The notes under the pieces are model-generated. The model did not search any database. It was not told the DNA's origin and worked only from the letters and a program-made list of their open reading frames with translations. Below are positions 8,293-16,393 of a stretch of 40,085 bases of DNA, piece after piece. The DNA is from Syntrophomonadaceae bacterium (GTDB taxonomy: Bacteria; Bacillota; Dethiobacteria; DTU022; UBA8154), in the NCBI GenBank assembly GCA_003556225.1, contig PWRN01000059.1:1-40085 (forward strand), in the 5' to 3' direction. The stretch's first letter is position 1, and each line of letters opens with the position of its first letter. The position numbers were made by a program, and so were the translations under genes.

Positions 8293-8337
8293 GTTAGCAA
8301 AAATGCTCTATAAACAGGCAGGAGGATAAAGCAGAAA

Positions 8338-9147
8338 ATGCTGGAACAGTTGACAGAACTGTTGCCCCATCTCTTGTGCAGGGGTAACGGCGTTTTTGCC
8401 GGATGGAAGATATACAAAGGGGAAGCGTTGGAATCATCCCCTGTAATTCCCATTCCGGAAAAGGAATGGCGGCGGGTTTCCCTAACCGTGCTGCGTTTTT
8501 ACGGCTATGCCTGGGGAGAAGGTCGGAAGGATGCCGCGCTTGCATTGGGGGGCGGTTCCCTCTTCTGCCATTCTGCTGGAGATCCTTCTGCGCACTACTT
8601 GAATGATCTCAAGAGCATGGTGACAGAGTTTTACGCTGCAAGAGATATGGAGCAGGGGGAAGAGATCACCGTCTGCCGCCGGCAACCGGGTCAGCCAGAT
8701 CAGCCAGGTCAACCGGGACCTGGGGTGGAATCACCAGAACGAAGCTGCCCGAACAGAAGGCAAGAGACGAAACTGCTGGTTTTACAAAGCAGCCCCGGCA
8801 AGGGCCGGGGCGTTTATGCACGCAGTCCAATTGCCCCGGGAGAGCAGATCGAAAGGGCAAGAGTGCTTTTTGTCCCCGCCGGGGAGTGGAATTATATCAA
8901 GGATACCGTTTTAAGCAATTACTGGTTCAGCTTTGGGCCAACCAGTGAGCATGTTGCTATCGCCCTGGGATACGGTTCGTTGTATAATCACACCTACAAG
9001 CCCAATGCCATCTATGAAGTCAAAGAAAACGAAATGACCGTCATATTTAAGGCCCTGCGGAAGATAGAGCCGGGAGAGGAAATTTTGATCAATTATAATC
9101 GCGATCCTGGGGACAGGGCACCTCTCTGGTTCGACGTCTTGCCTTAA
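8338..9147 (+). CDS. Tandem SET-domain protein
   Basis: The 269-aa protein consists of two SET-like domains joined by a Pro/Gly/Gln-rich linker (QPGQPDQPGQPGPG). The C-terminal copy (about 150-262) has the full set of landmarks: GKGRGVYARSPIAPGEQIE, the NHxxxPN-type pocket as YNHTYKPNAIYEV, and the end motif GEEILINYN with the catalytic-type Tyr. The N-terminal copy (about 12-120) repeats the plan (RGNGVFAGWKIYKGEALE, GGGSLFCHSAGDPSAHYL, GEEITVCR) but lacks the Asn-His pair and the final Tyr, so it is probably inactive. SET domains methylate lysines with SAM; the target is unknown. GGAGG lies 10 bp before the ATG. A terminator follows, so it appears monocistronic. Confidence 0.85.
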   Translation: MLEQLTELLPHLLCRGNGVFAGWKIYKGEALESSPVIPIPEKEWRRVSLTVLRFYGYAWGEGRKDAALALGGGSLFCHSAGDPSAHYLNDLKSMVTEFYAARDMEQGEEITVCRRQPGQPDQPGQPGPGVESPERSCPNRRQETKLLVLQSSPGKGRGVYARSPIAPGEQIERARVLFVPAGEWNYIKDTVLSNYWFSFGPTSEHVAIALGYGSLYNHTYKPNAIYEVKENEMTVIFKALRKIEPGEEILINYNRDPGDRAPLWFDVLP

Positions 9148-9248
9148 TGGAAATATGAAGCGCTTGCTCTAAACATAAATAATGCGCATTAACTGTAGAA
9201 GTATGGTGGCAAGGTAATCCGGAAGAGGGTAGGCAGCAACCATCATGC

Positions 9249-9274
9249 CCGCTGAGCTTGACGGCGGCTTTTTT
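9249..9274 (+). terminator. Terminator after the SET-domain gene
   Basis: CCGCTG (9249-9254) pairs with CGGCGG (9262-9267, one G-T pair) around a 7-nt loop, followed by CTTTTTT. I saw nothing else definite in the 250-bp gap that follows the SET gene. Confidence 0.65.
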
Positions 9275-9400
9275 GGCATGCAGCTGTAAGGAGTCACGGT
9301 TTGAAATTGCGGCTATTTTTTTGTCTGCGGTGCAACCGATCGAGATAAGCTTCGTCTTATTGTAGAGAAGAGATAAAGCAAAATGAGGAGGAAGGTTAAC

Positions 9401-10117
9401 ATGAAAAGGAACATTGTTTTCTTCGCGGTGCTGCTTTTGCTTATTCCCATGCTGGTATGGGGTTGCGCCCCGGAGGATGTGGACCCGGTGGAAGAGCCGC
9501 GGGAGGAACCCGTGGATGAGCCAATTGAACCGGATGAGCCGTTGCCGTCTGACCCGGTGGATGAAAATGGGAAGCCCTGGATGGAAGAGGGGCTGTTAGA
9601 GCCGGAAAAAACCGTGACCCTGGTTATCGAAGGAATGGAAGAGGAGCTTACCTTACAGCTGCATGTCAGCTCCCAGTTTCCTTATGCCCTCTACCTGGAT
9701 GAAGAAAGATACCGCCTGGAAGAAAAAGATGGCAAGGATCACATTCATCCCCGCGTGGACGTAGAACCGGAAGTTTATATGGCCATCGAATATCGAGAAG
9801 CCGTAGAAATCACCAACCTGCTTTCAGCACTCGAAGCAGAACTGGTAGGAGCCGGTGCTGATGTGCAGGTAGAGGGATGGGTGGAGCACCCGCTGCCGGC
9901 CCTGCACATTTATGGCATTCACGGGAGTGCCTGGGACGATGCTGTTGAGCGTTTCTATCTCATGGAAGACGGTGAAGACGGTGTTTTTATCGTGCAGCAA
10001 AAACTGTTTGTCGAAGCCGTCGAAGGACACGGTGCCCGTTTTGACGGAATCCTGGAAGAATTCCTGGTCTGGAATCGCGAAAAAGGACAGTTCTTGCAGC
10101 CCGATCTTCATAAATAA
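9401..10117 (+). CDS. Lipoprotein of unknown function
   Basis: A 238-aa protein that begins with a lipoprotein signal (MKRNIVFFAVLLLLIPMLVWGC), with the lipidated Cys at residue 22. Then follows a long Glu/Asp/Pro linker (VEEPREEPVDEPIEPDEPLP) and a domain of about 170 residues with no family I recognise. The start at 9401 is favoured over the upstream ATG at 9383, because AGGAGG lies 10 bp before it and 9383 would overlap that site. It should be anchored on the outer face of the cytoplasmic membrane. Two further lipoproteins in this window (starting at 20529 and 26941) have similar acidic linkers. It precedes the superoxide dismutase, which has its own promoter. Confidence 0.8.
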   Translation: MKRNIVFFAVLLLLIPMLVWGCAPEDVDPVEEPREEPVDEPIEPDEPLPSDPVDENGKPWMEEGLLEPEKTVTLVIEGMEEELTLQLHVSSQFPYALYLDEERYRLEEKDGKDHIHPRVDVEPEVYMAIEYREAVEITNLLSALEAELVGAGADVQVEGWVEHPLPALHIYGIHGSAWDDAVERFYLMEDGEDGVFIVQQKLFVEAVEGHGARFDGILEEFLVWNREKGQFLQPDLHK

Positions 10118-10150
10118 TCAACAGATGGTACAGTGGTCTTGCCAGATTTA

Positions 10151-10159
10151 TGATATAAT
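10151..10159 (+). promoter_or_regulatory. Extended -10 promoter for superoxide dismutase
   Basis: TGATATAAT is an extended -10 element with a perfect TATAAT (10154-10159), 50 bp before the superoxide dismutase start. No good -35 hexamer is seen 16-18 bp upstream, as is common for extended -10 promoters. Confidence 0.55.
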
Positions 10160-10209
10160 GAACACGGTGGTTTCAATATGATCAAACAAGATTGGAGGTT
10201 GCGAAAACC

Positions 10210-10806
10210 ATGAAGCATCAATTGCCGGATCTGCCGTATGCCTATGATGCCCTGGAGCCTCATTACGAAGAGAGAACCCTGCGCCTGCACCACGATGCTC
10301 ACCACAAGGCTTACGTTGACGGTTTAAACAACGCTGAAGCGAAACTACAGGAAGCCCGGGGAAAAAAGGATTTTTCTCTGGTCAAGCACTGGGAAAGGGA
10401 ACTGGCTTTTCACGGCTCCGGGCATATCTTGCACAGCATTTTTTGGACAAACATGGCTCCAAACGCCGGAGGACCGGCCAACGGGGCTGTCGCCCAGCAG
10501 ATTGAGGCCGATTTTGGAGATTTTGAGGCGTTTAAAGGCCAGTTTTCCGCTGCGGCTACCACGGTGGAAGGTTCCGGGTGGGCCCTGCTCTGCTGGAACC
10601 CCCTCTTTGAGAAACTGGAAATACTGGCTTCGGAAAAACACCAGGATCTGACCCAGTGGGGTGTGACGCCCTTGCTTGTGATCGACATGTGGGAGCATGC
10701 CTATTACCTGCAATATCAAAACAAGCGGCCGGCTTTCGTGGAGGCCTGGTGGAACCTGGTAAACTGGGATGACGTGAACGCTCGCTTTGCCGCTGCAAAG
10801 AAATAA
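10210..10806 (+). CDS. sodA: Superoxide dismutase, Fe/Mn family
   Basis: This cytoplasmic enzyme converts superoxide to hydrogen peroxide and oxygen. At 198 aa it has the standard length. The four metal ligands sit in recognisable motifs: His in LHHDAHHKAYVDGLN, His in HGSGHILHSIFW, and Asp and His in VIDMWEHAYYLQY. VEGSGWALLCWNP is also typical. Whether it uses Fe or Mn cannot be decided safely. The ATG at 10210 is chosen because GGAGG ends 11 bp upstream; an in-frame TTG at 10192 lies before that site. A 25-bp perfect inverted repeat follows between it and the convergent universal stress protein gene. In an anaerobe this gene indicates exposure to occasional oxygen. Confidence 0.96.
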   Translation: MKHQLPDLPYAYDALEPHYEERTLRLHHDAHHKAYVDGLNNAEAKLQEARGKKDFSLVKHWERELAFHGSGHILHSIFWTNMAPNAGGPANGAVAQQIEADFGDFEAFKGQFSAAATTVEGSGWALLCWNPLFEKLEILASEKHQDLTQWGVTPLLVIDMWEHAYYLQYQNKRPAFVEAWWNLVNWDDVNARFAAAKK

Positions 10807-10841
10807 GAGCACCTGGTGAGAACGACGAATGAGATAATACC

Positions 10842-10896
10842 ATAGGCCAACCAATAACACACCGTTATATCAACGGTGTGTTATTGGTTGGCCTAT
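10842..10896. terminator. 25-bp perfect inverted repeat, probable bidirectional terminator
   Basis: Positions 10842-10866 are exactly complementary to 10872-10896, with a 5-nt loop. It lies between the convergent sod and universal stress protein genes, which suggests a terminator serving both. The flanking T/A runs are short (TTT on the plus side), and the stem is unusually long and perfect. Confidence 0.7.
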
Positions 10897-10906
10897 TTCC
10901 ACACTC

Positions 10907-11374
10907 TTACTTCACAATCAGAACGCTGCACTTTACCTCGTGAGCCACAGCATTGCTGACACTTCCCGGGAGCAGTTTTCTCAAACCACCCAGTCCCCGG
11001 TTGCCGAGCACCACCAGGTCGAAGTTTTGTTGCGAAGCGACTTCGATAATATTTGTGGCGGGGGGTCCTTCCTTGATGATTTTCTTCGTCTCTAGATTTT
11101 TTTCATGGAAAATCTTATCCGCTTCGTTGAATACCTTTGCTCGCTCTTCTTGTTTAATTTCCTCCTCCAGCTCTTTTACCCGCTTGCGGAGGTCCTCCCG
11201 AGAATAGCCTTGTTCCTTGGCCCAGCCCATGGCCCATGACGGCGTCAGGGGTGTTTTACTGTCTACATAAATCACGGTGATTTCTGCACCGTCCAATTTT
11301 TCGGCAAGTTTTGCCACTTCTCTTAGGGCTTTATGACTTTGTTCCGACCCGTCTGTGCAAGCTAAGATTTTCAT
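10907..11374 (-). CDS. Universal stress protein, UspA family
   Basis: A 155-aa cytoplasmic protein with the UspA fold. It starts MKILACTDGSEQSHKAL, where the Asp contacts nucleotide in ATP-binding members, and ends with the ATP-binding pattern GNRGLGGLRKLLPGS (GX2GX9GS) and CSVLIVK. The middle contains a charged helical stretch (VKELEEEIKQEERAKVFNEA), longer than in the simplest family members. An alternative ATG lies two codons upstream at 11380; GGGAG is well spaced for 11374. It probably binds ATP and acts in stress survival, but the specific role is unknown. Confidence 0.9.
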   Translation of the reverse strand: MKILACTDGSEQSHKALREVAKLAEKLDGAEITVIYVDSKTPLTPSWAMGWAKEQGYSREDLRKRVKELEEEIKQEERAKVFNEADKIFHEKNLETKKIIKEGPPATNIIEVASQQNFDLVVLGNRGLGGLRKLLPGSVSNAVAHEVKCSVLIVK

Positions 11375-11623
11375 TAGCATTCTCTCCCTTCTACTTCATT
11401 TATTTTGTTCGTTAAAGATGCCTCGAATTCGTCTCGACGAAACCTGGAAAGGGAGCGAGAAGGAAGCCCCAATGAATGTGAAAATAATAACATGTATGTG
11501 TAAAAACTCCCGCCATTTGTTATTTTAATTTTAATATTCTAAACACTTCGATGTCAAGGTTCACCTCACAGTCATGCCTGACCATTCCTTTTTAAAAAAT
11601 ATGATAAGCTTCAGTATTCTTGA

Positions 11624-11878
11624 AAAACGGGTGAAATTGTTAGTATTTGGACGCTTAAAATGTTCACGGGTGGGATAGAAATAGTGGTGCCCAGGAACGT
11701 GAGCGTGATTTGTGACGGCACCGTCTTGCCGGGTGGCGTGGATCTCCTGGGGAAAAGCGGTAAGGGGATTATTGGCGCCTGCTCTGTTCGAAGGGAAACG
11801 GAAGATCGTAGCGCCCCCGTGATCATGTTCTAATGCCGGGCGATCCCGGGAGGCATTGAGGTCATGCAAAAGGATTGA
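11624..11878 (+). pseudogene. Remnant of LiaF-like cell-envelope stress protein
   Basis: The plus strand encodes a fragment of the LiaF-type C-terminal domain: SIWTLKMFTGGIEIVVPRNV, then DGTVLPGGVDLLGKSGKG, then a TAA stop at 11831-11833, followed in the same frame by CRAIPGGIEVMQKD and a TGA at 11876-11878. The repeated xGGIE/GGVD beta-strand units are characteristic of this domain, which ends in (C)RAIxGGIEV. No N-terminal membrane part and no ribosome binding site are seen. It is a decayed gene, oriented towards typA. This accounts for most of the 565-bp gap between the universal stress protein gene and typA; the rest (11381-11620) is AT-rich with no gene. Confidence 0.65.
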
Positions 11879-11945
11879 CGGGTTTTTAGCGCTAACGGAA
11901 TGGCCCTGGCACATTTGTGGCCGGAAAAGAAGTGGATGCTGAAGA

Positions 11946-13793
11946 TCATTTCGGGTTTTTGCATTTATCTTTGATCTGGCCCGCCTGCTTGTTCGCACGG
12001 GCCCTTTCATGCTTGGAAAGGTGTTTTTTACGCAGGCGGATGCTTTTCGGAGTGACCTCGACGTATTCGTCCTCGTTGATAAATTCAATGGCCTCCTCCA
12101 GCGTTAAGAGGCGGGGCTCTTGTAAACGAAAATGATGATCAGAACCGCTGGCCCGAACATTGGTCAGCTGTTTTTGTTTGCAGACGTTTACTTCCAGGTC
12201 GTGTTCCCGGTTATGTTGACCCACGATCATTCCTTCGTAGACGCGTGTCCCCGGTTGGATAAAAAAGACTCCCCGGTCTTCAAACTGCAGCAGCCCGTAC
12301 GTGACCGCTTCACCTTGCTCCCAGGCAATCAAGGCTCCCTGGCGGCGGGCTTTGAAATCTCCCTTGTATGGTTCATGACCGCTGAAAGTATGGTACATGA
12401 TCCCATTTCCGCGGGTGGCGGTTAGAAATTCGGAGCGAAAACCGATGAGCCCCCGGGCGGGGATTTGATATTCCAGGCGGGTCTGGCTCAGACCGCTTTG
12501 TGACATGCTTACCATTTCACCCTTGCGCTGTCCCAGGTTTTCCATCACGGCGGCCATGGCTTCGGCCGGAATATCCACGACGAGATGTTCTATCGGTTCC
12601 ATGAGCTGCCCGTCAACCTGTTTGTAGATGACTTCTGGCTTGGAGACCTGCAGTTCGTAGCCTTCCCGCCGCATGGTTTCGATCAGAATGGCGAGGTGCA
12701 GTTCTCCTCGGCCTGAAACGGCCCAGGCATCGGGGCTCTCCGTGTCTTCTACCCTCAGGCTCACATTGGATTCCAATTCCTTGTAGAGACGATCCCGCAG
12801 CTTGCGGGAGGTCACGTATGTTCCTTCCAACCCGGCAAAGGGGCTGTTGTTGATCATGAAATGCATGGAAAGGGTAGGCTCGTCTACGGTGATCACCGGG
12901 AGCTGTTCCGCGCTGTGCAGATCCGCCAGGGTTTCCCCGATGTTGACGTTCTCCAGCCCTGCAATAGCGATAATATCGCCCGCAATAGCCCGGCCTGTTT
13001 CGATCTTTTTCAGGCCCATGTAAGTAAACAGCTTGGAAGCTTTGCCCCGGGACACCTGGCCGTTGTGTCCGATGACCGCAATGCTCTGCCCGGATAGAAT
13101 CGTGCCCCGGTTGATCCGGCCTATGGCATATTTCCCTAAATAGTTATCATGTTCCAGGTTGGCAACCAGCATCTGAAAGGTTCCCTCGGGGTCTGCTTGC
13201 GGCGGTTCAACGTGGTTAATCACGGCTTCAAAGAGCGGCTCCAGGGTTGTCGAGCCCTCTTCCATTTCGTTCTTGGCCAGGCCTTCCTTGGCCGAAACAT
13301 AAATGATGGGAAAGTCGAGCTGCCGATCAGTTGCCCCTAATTCGATAAATAAGTCAAAGACCTCGTTCACAACTTCGTGGGGACGGGCATCTGCCCGGTC
13401 AATTTTATTCACAACAACGACCGGGTTCATTTGTTTTTCCAGGGCTTTGCGCAAGACAAACTTGGTTTGCGGCATGGGTCCTTCGAAAGAGTCAACCACC
13501 AGCAGAACGCCATCGGCCATGCTCAGGGCGCGTTCGACTTCGCCTCCAAAGTCGGCATGGCCGGGAGTGTCCACGATGTTGATCTTGATGTCTTGATAGA
13601 ATACAGCGGTATTCTTTGCCAGGATGGTGATTCCGCGCTCTCTTTCCAGGTCGATGTTGTCCATCACCCGTTCAAGCACGACTTCATTATCCCGGAATAT
13701 GCCGCTTTGCCTTAACATTCCATCAACCAGGGTGGTTTTCCCGTGGTCAACATGGGCAATAATGGCGATGTTTCTAAATCGGTTCATTTCCAT
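11946..13793 (-). CDS. typA: Ribosome-associated GTPase TypA/BipA
   Basis: A 615-aa translational GTPase of EF-G type that binds ribosomes and assists assembly and stress or cold adaptation. G motifs are seen in order: [15 protein letters not shown] (G1), [16 protein letters not shown] (G3) and [10 protein letters not shown] (G4). Later come [21 protein letters not shown] (EF-G domain III type) and [18 protein letters not shown], a hallmark of TypA. Length is as expected, and the C-terminal lysine-rich tail is normal. The start at 13793 (MEMNRF) is preceded by GGAGAGGAA; a Met two codons later is also possible. It appears monocistronic with its own promoter. Confidence 0.97.
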   Translation of the reverse strand: MEMNRFRNIAIIAHVDHGKTTLVDGMLRQSGIFRDNEVVLERVMDNIDLERERGITILAKNTAVFYQDIKINIVDTPGHADFGGEVERALSMADGVLLVVDSFEGPMPQTKFVLRKALEKQMNPVVVVNKIDRADARPHEVVNEVFDLFIELGATDRQLDFPIIYVSAKEGLAKNEMEEGSTTLEPLFEAVINHVEPPQADPEGTFQMLVANLEHDNYLGKYAIGRINRGTILSGQSIAVIGHNGQVSRGKASKLFTYMGLKKIETGRAIAGDIIAIAGLENVNIGETLADLHSAEQLPVITVDEPTLSMHFMINNSPFAGLEGTYVTSRKLRDRLYKELESNVSLRVEDTESPDAWAVSGRGELHLAILIETMRREGYELQVSKPEVIYKQVDGQLMEPIEHLVVDIPAEAMAAVMENLGQRKGEMVSMSQSGLSQTRLEYQIPARGLIGFRSEFLTATRGNGIMYHTFSGHEPYKGDFKARRQGALIAWEQGEAVTYGLLQFEDRGVFFIQPGTRVYEGMIVGQHNREHDLEVNVCKQKQLTNVRASGSDHHFRLQEPRLLTLEEAIEFINEDEYVEVTPKSIRLRKKHLSKHERARANKQAGQIKDKCKNPK

Positions 13794-13845
13794 TTTCCAT
13801 TCCGTTCCTCTCCGGCCCGCGCGGGTTTTCCTGAACAGCTTTCTA

Positions 13846-13874
13846 AGTATACCAGCTCAGGGTCCGGGTGGCAA
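13846..13874 (-). promoter_or_regulatory. Putative sigma-A promoter for typA
   Basis: On the minus strand TTGCCA (13869-13874) and TATACT (13846-13851) are separated by 17 bp, about 55 bp before the typA start. Confidence 0.65.
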
Positions 13875-14045
13875 GAAATAATCTGAAGGCAGCACTTTAC
13901 GGGGAGCGAACAGCGTTCGCCTCGAACAGCCTGGCAGGTAAGATTCTCTGCAGGCTTGAAACAATTCCAGGAGCATGGGGCGGAGCTGCTGACCTGTCAT
14001 ACACATTTGCGCTTTTATTACGTTCCTTGAAGCCAAGGTGTTCTG

Positions 14046-14801
14046 CTAAAGTCCGAGTCGTTTCTTCATGAAACGCTGGGGAAAGGGGTAGAGGAGGATG
14101 ATGCTCAAGACCAGCACACCGGCATGGACCAACAAGAACAGCCCAACATCGCCGGAGGCCAGGGAGCGGAGCAAAACCACGACATGGTAAAGAGGCAGGA
14201 ACCAGGCTGCTGCCTGGACGAAGCCGGGGAAGGGGTCGATGGGGGAAAAAACACCTGAAAAGAGAAACATGGGGGTAATCACCAGTGTAAAGAAAAAAGA
14301 AAAGGAATCGATCTTGGGCACCAGGCCGGTCCAGATCATGCCCAACAGGGCAAAGACAAAGCCGGCCAGGACCAGCACGAAAGGGGTCAGCAGTGCCCAG
14401 GCCGAAGAAACCAGGCCAAAGGCTGTGATCACCAGGAGAATGATGCTGCCGTAAATCACGGCTTTGAAGACAGCGTAGAGGATTTCGCCGGCGACCACTT
14501 CTTCGATATAAAGGGGGGCAGCGACCATCGCATGGTAAATCTTTTGGTAATGCATCTTCACAAATGATCCGTAGGTGCTCTCCGATGATGCCGACCACAT
14601 TGCTGAAGAGGCGATAATGCCCGGCGCGATAAAGCGGATATACGAGGTGCCGTTGATCTCGCCGATAAAAGCCCCCAGGCCCAGCCCCATGGCAGAGAGG
14701 TAGAGCAGGGGTTCAATAAAGTAAAAGGTCATGTTGGTAAGCCATGTTTTCTTGAAAACCACCATGTTGCGCCACAATACTTTAATGGCCCATCTATTCA
14801 T
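14046..14801 (-). CDS. ABC-2 type transporter permease (NodJ-like)
   Basis: A 251-aa membrane protein with six hydrophobic segments, including FIEPLLYLSAMGLGLGAFI, GIIASSAMWSASSESTYGSF and FTLVITPMFLFSGVFSPID. These match the ABC-2/NodJ class of exporter permeases. Its start overlaps the end of the ATPase gene by 8 bp, so translation is coupled and the two form one exporter. The substrate (drug, lipid or polysaccharide) cannot be inferred from sequence. A 250-bp gap before typA on the other side holds the typA promoter and no gene. Confidence 0.9.
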   Translation of the reverse strand: MNRWAIKVLWRNMVVFKKTWLTNMTFYFIEPLLYLSAMGLGLGAFIGEINGTSYIRFIAPGIIASSAMWSASSESTYGSFVKMHYQKIYHAMVAAPLYIEEVVAGEILYAVFKAVIYGSIILLVITAFGLVSSAWALLTPFVLVLAGFVFALLGMIWTGLVPKIDSFSFFFTLVITPMFLFSGVFSPIDPFPGFVQAAAWFLPLYHVVVLLRSLASGDVGLFLLVHAGVLVLSIILLYPFPQRFMKKRLGL

Positions 14802-15726
14802 GGTTTAACAACCCTTTCCCCGTCAGTTTTAAAAAAACATCTTCCAGGTTGGCAGGTCGCTGCAGTTGATAAGAGATGAAGGGATGCTGCTTTAACTTAC
14901 CGGCCAGGTTCCGACCTTCGTCGTTAATGTAGAGGAAGAGGGTGCTGCCTAAAAGCTGGTGCCCGTTGATTTCCGGGCGGAGATTCTCCAGCACCTGCTG
15001 CTGTTTTTCCACGGGGAGTTCCAGTTCCACGACAGATTTTCCGATATGCTTTTCCACCAGTTCCTGCGGTGCGCCCCGTTCAATGATCACGCCCTGGTCA
15101 ATAATGAAGAGCTGATCGCAGAGCTGGCTAGCCTCTTCCAGGTAGTGGGTTGTCAGCACGATGGTGAGCCCCTGCTGCTTTAACAGCCGCAAATGCTGCC
15201 AGATGATGTGCCTGGCTTCCGGATCGAGCCCCGTGGTGGGTTCGTCCAGGATGAGCATTTCCGGGGAGTTGATCAGTCCCCGTGCCAGGGCCAGGCGTCT
15301 TTTCATGCCCCCTGACAGGAATTCGACATCCACGTCTTTTTTCTCCATGAGGTTAAAAAAATCGAGCAAGGCCAGTGCTTTTTTTTCGGCTGCGCTCTTT
15401 TTAATATCAAAGTAGCCGGCGTAGATGATCAGGTTTTCAATGACCGTTAATTCCTGGTCCAGGTTATTTTCCTGGGGGACGATGCCCAAACGTTTTTTGA
15501 TTTCACGCTGATCACGCGTCACGTCCATGCCTAATACTTCCAGCTTTCCTGTGGTGAGGGGCAAGAAGCAGTAGAGCATGGCCACGGTGGTGGTTTTCCC
15601 CGCCCCGTTGGGCCCCAAAATGCCAAAGCACTGCCCGGGGAAAATGACGAAGTCAATGTTCTTTACGGCCTGGATATTTCCATACGTCTTGGTCAAATTT
15701 TTTGCGGTTACGATGGGTTTTAACAA
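14794..15726 (-). CDS. ABC transporter ATP-binding protein (NodI/drug-export type)
   Basis: A 310-aa ATPase with Walker A GPNGAGKTTT, Q-loop VPQENNLD, signature LSGGMKRRLALARG, Walker B MLILDEPTTGLDPEAR and the switch His in LTTHYLEEA. The C-terminal 80 residues form the extra domain common to NodI and CcmA-like exporters. The start is a TTG at 15726 with GGAGG 9 bp upstream. It drives export through the adjacent permease. It is divergently oriented from the Rrf2 regulator across a 173-bp region carrying promoters for both. Confidence 0.93.
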   Translation of the reverse strand: MLKPIVTAKNLTKTYGNIQAVKNIDFVIFPGQCFGILGPNGAGKTTTVAMLYCFLPLTTGKLEVLGMDVTRDQREIKKRLGIVPQENNLDQELTVIENLIIYAGYFDIKKSAAEKKALALLDFFNLMEKKDVDVEFLSGGMKRRLALARGLINSPEMLILDEPTTGLDPEARHIIWQHLRLLKQQGLTIVLTTHYLEEASQLCDQLFIIDQGVIIERGAPQELVEKHIGKSVVELELPVEKQQQVLENLRPEINGHQLLGSTLFLYINDEGRNLAGKLKQHPFISYQLQRPANLEDVFLKLTGKGLLNHE

Positions 15727-15757
15727 GCAGGTATCCCTCCCCCTGGCGGCTAGGTCT

Positions 15758-15786
15758 ACTATAAACCAATGGGGGGAGAATTACAA
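15758..15786 (-). promoter_or_regulatory. Putative sigma-A promoter for the NodIJ-like operon
   Basis: On the minus strand TTGTAA (15781-15786) and TATAGT (15758-15763) are separated by 17 bp, about 30 bp before the TTG start of the ATPase. Confidence 0.6.
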
Positions 15787-15816
15787 TTTTTACAGGAAGG
15801 ATTTTTCTAAGAGGGG

Positions 15817-15845
15817 TTGCATAATGAAGTCATATAAGATATAAT
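15817..15845 (+). promoter_or_regulatory. Putative sigma-A promoter for the Rrf2 regulator
   Basis: TTGCAT (15817-15822) and TATAAT (15840-15845) are separated by 17 bp, 55 bp before the regulator start. The inverted repeat at 15845-15853 overlaps the downstream edge of the -10 box. Confidence 0.7.
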
Positions 15846-15853
15846 TAGTCTAA
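15845..15853. promoter_or_regulatory. Candidate Rrf2 operator (TTAGTCTAA)
   Basis: TTAGTCTAA is a perfect 4+1+4 inverted repeat inside the longer imperfect AATTAGTCTAAATT, placed at the -10/start region of the Rrf2 promoter. It shares the TAGnCTA core with the repeat upstream of hcp, suggesting autoregulation and hcp control by the same protein (inference). Confidence 0.45.
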
Positions 15854-15899
15854 ATTACGCCCTGCCTTTTTAAACAGAAAAGGAAAGCTGGGACGATTC

Positions 15900-16304
15900 A
15901 TGCAGATTACCCGCCAATCAGAATATGCCATTAAGACTATGTTGGAACTGGCGCGCCTTCCTTTTGGGCAGACGCTGCGCACCCAGGAAATATCTCAACG
16001 GCAGGAGGTCCCTGAAGTTTTTTTGAAAAAGACCATCCAGCTGCTGGCGCGGGGAGGGCTGCTGGCTACCCAGCGGGGTGCCCAAGGTGGAGTTCGTTTA
16101 AATTTACCGGCCGACCAGATCACCGTGGCCGATATCATTGAGGCCGTGGAGGGTCCCTTGGCCATTAATCCATGTTTGGCGGAAGGCCAGCACTGTGAAA
16201 AAGAGTCCTTTTGTCCCATCAGGCGAATTTTGTGGCGGGCACAAAATGCCATGAAGACAGAATTAAGCAGGGAGTCGCTGCAAGAAATCCTCAACGAGCG
16301 ATGA
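15900..16304 (+). CDS. Rrf2-family transcriptional regulator (IscR/NsrR type)
   Basis: A 134-aa regulator with the Rrf2 winged helix (MQITRQSEYAIKTMLELA, then VPEVFLKKTIQLLARGGLL and RGAQGGVRLNLP) and three Cys in the loop used for an Fe-S cluster (C-X6-C-X5-C in CLAEGQHCEKESFC). Cluster-bearing members such as NsrR and IscR sense nitric oxide, oxygen or Fe-S status. The next gene is hcp, a classic nitric-oxide-response gene, so an NsrR-like role is likely (inference). The start ATG 15900 is given by alignment to the family N-terminus; the ribosome binding site AAAGGAAAG is moderate. Confidence 0.9.
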   Translation: MQITRQSEYAIKTMLELARLPFGQTLRTQEISQRQEVPEVFLKKTIQLLARGGLLATQRGAQGGVRLNLPADQITVADIIEAVEGPLAINPCLAEGQHCEKESFCPIRRILWRAQNAMKTELSRESLQEILNER

Positions 16305-16324
16305 AAAATTATGCGCAACTATCC

Positions 16325-16361
16325 ACAGGCGTTGGCTGCCCCGGAAAAAGCCAGGGCCTGT
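16325..16361 (+). repeat. Hairpin between the Rrf2 gene and hcp
   Basis: ACAGGC (16325-16330) pairs with GCCTGT (16356-16361), and inside it TGGCT (16333-16337) pairs with AGCCA (16349-16353). The T-tract is poor (GCTTTAACC), so it could be a weak terminator of the regulator transcript or an RNA-level element in the 218-bp hcp upstream region. Confidence 0.45.
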
Positions 16362-16393
16362 TGCTTTAACCAAAAATAGATAAAAAGGGTCCA

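Noticed and set aside
9170-9300. A cobalamin-like or other riboswitch suggested by GGTAATCCGGAAGAGGG
   Set aside because: The following conserved boxes are missing and the downstream hairpin is a simple terminator.
11561-12088. A 175-codon open frame on the minus strand overlapping the 3' end of typA
   Set aside because: It overlaps typA in another frame, its sequence resembles no protein family, and the plus strand of the non-overlapping part encodes a LiaF-like remnant, so the frame is a shadow.
13906-13920. LexA box GCGAAC-AGC-GTTCGC between typA and the permease
   Set aside because: The spacer between the CGAAC and GTTCG half-sites is 3 bp instead of 4, and it is not at a recognisable promoter.
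13897-14598. A 233-codon minus-strand frame over the ABC permease gene
   Set aside because: It lies inside the permease gene in another frame, is rich in Arg, Pro and Cys as out-of-frame GC-rich sequence tends to be, and has no ribosome binding site.
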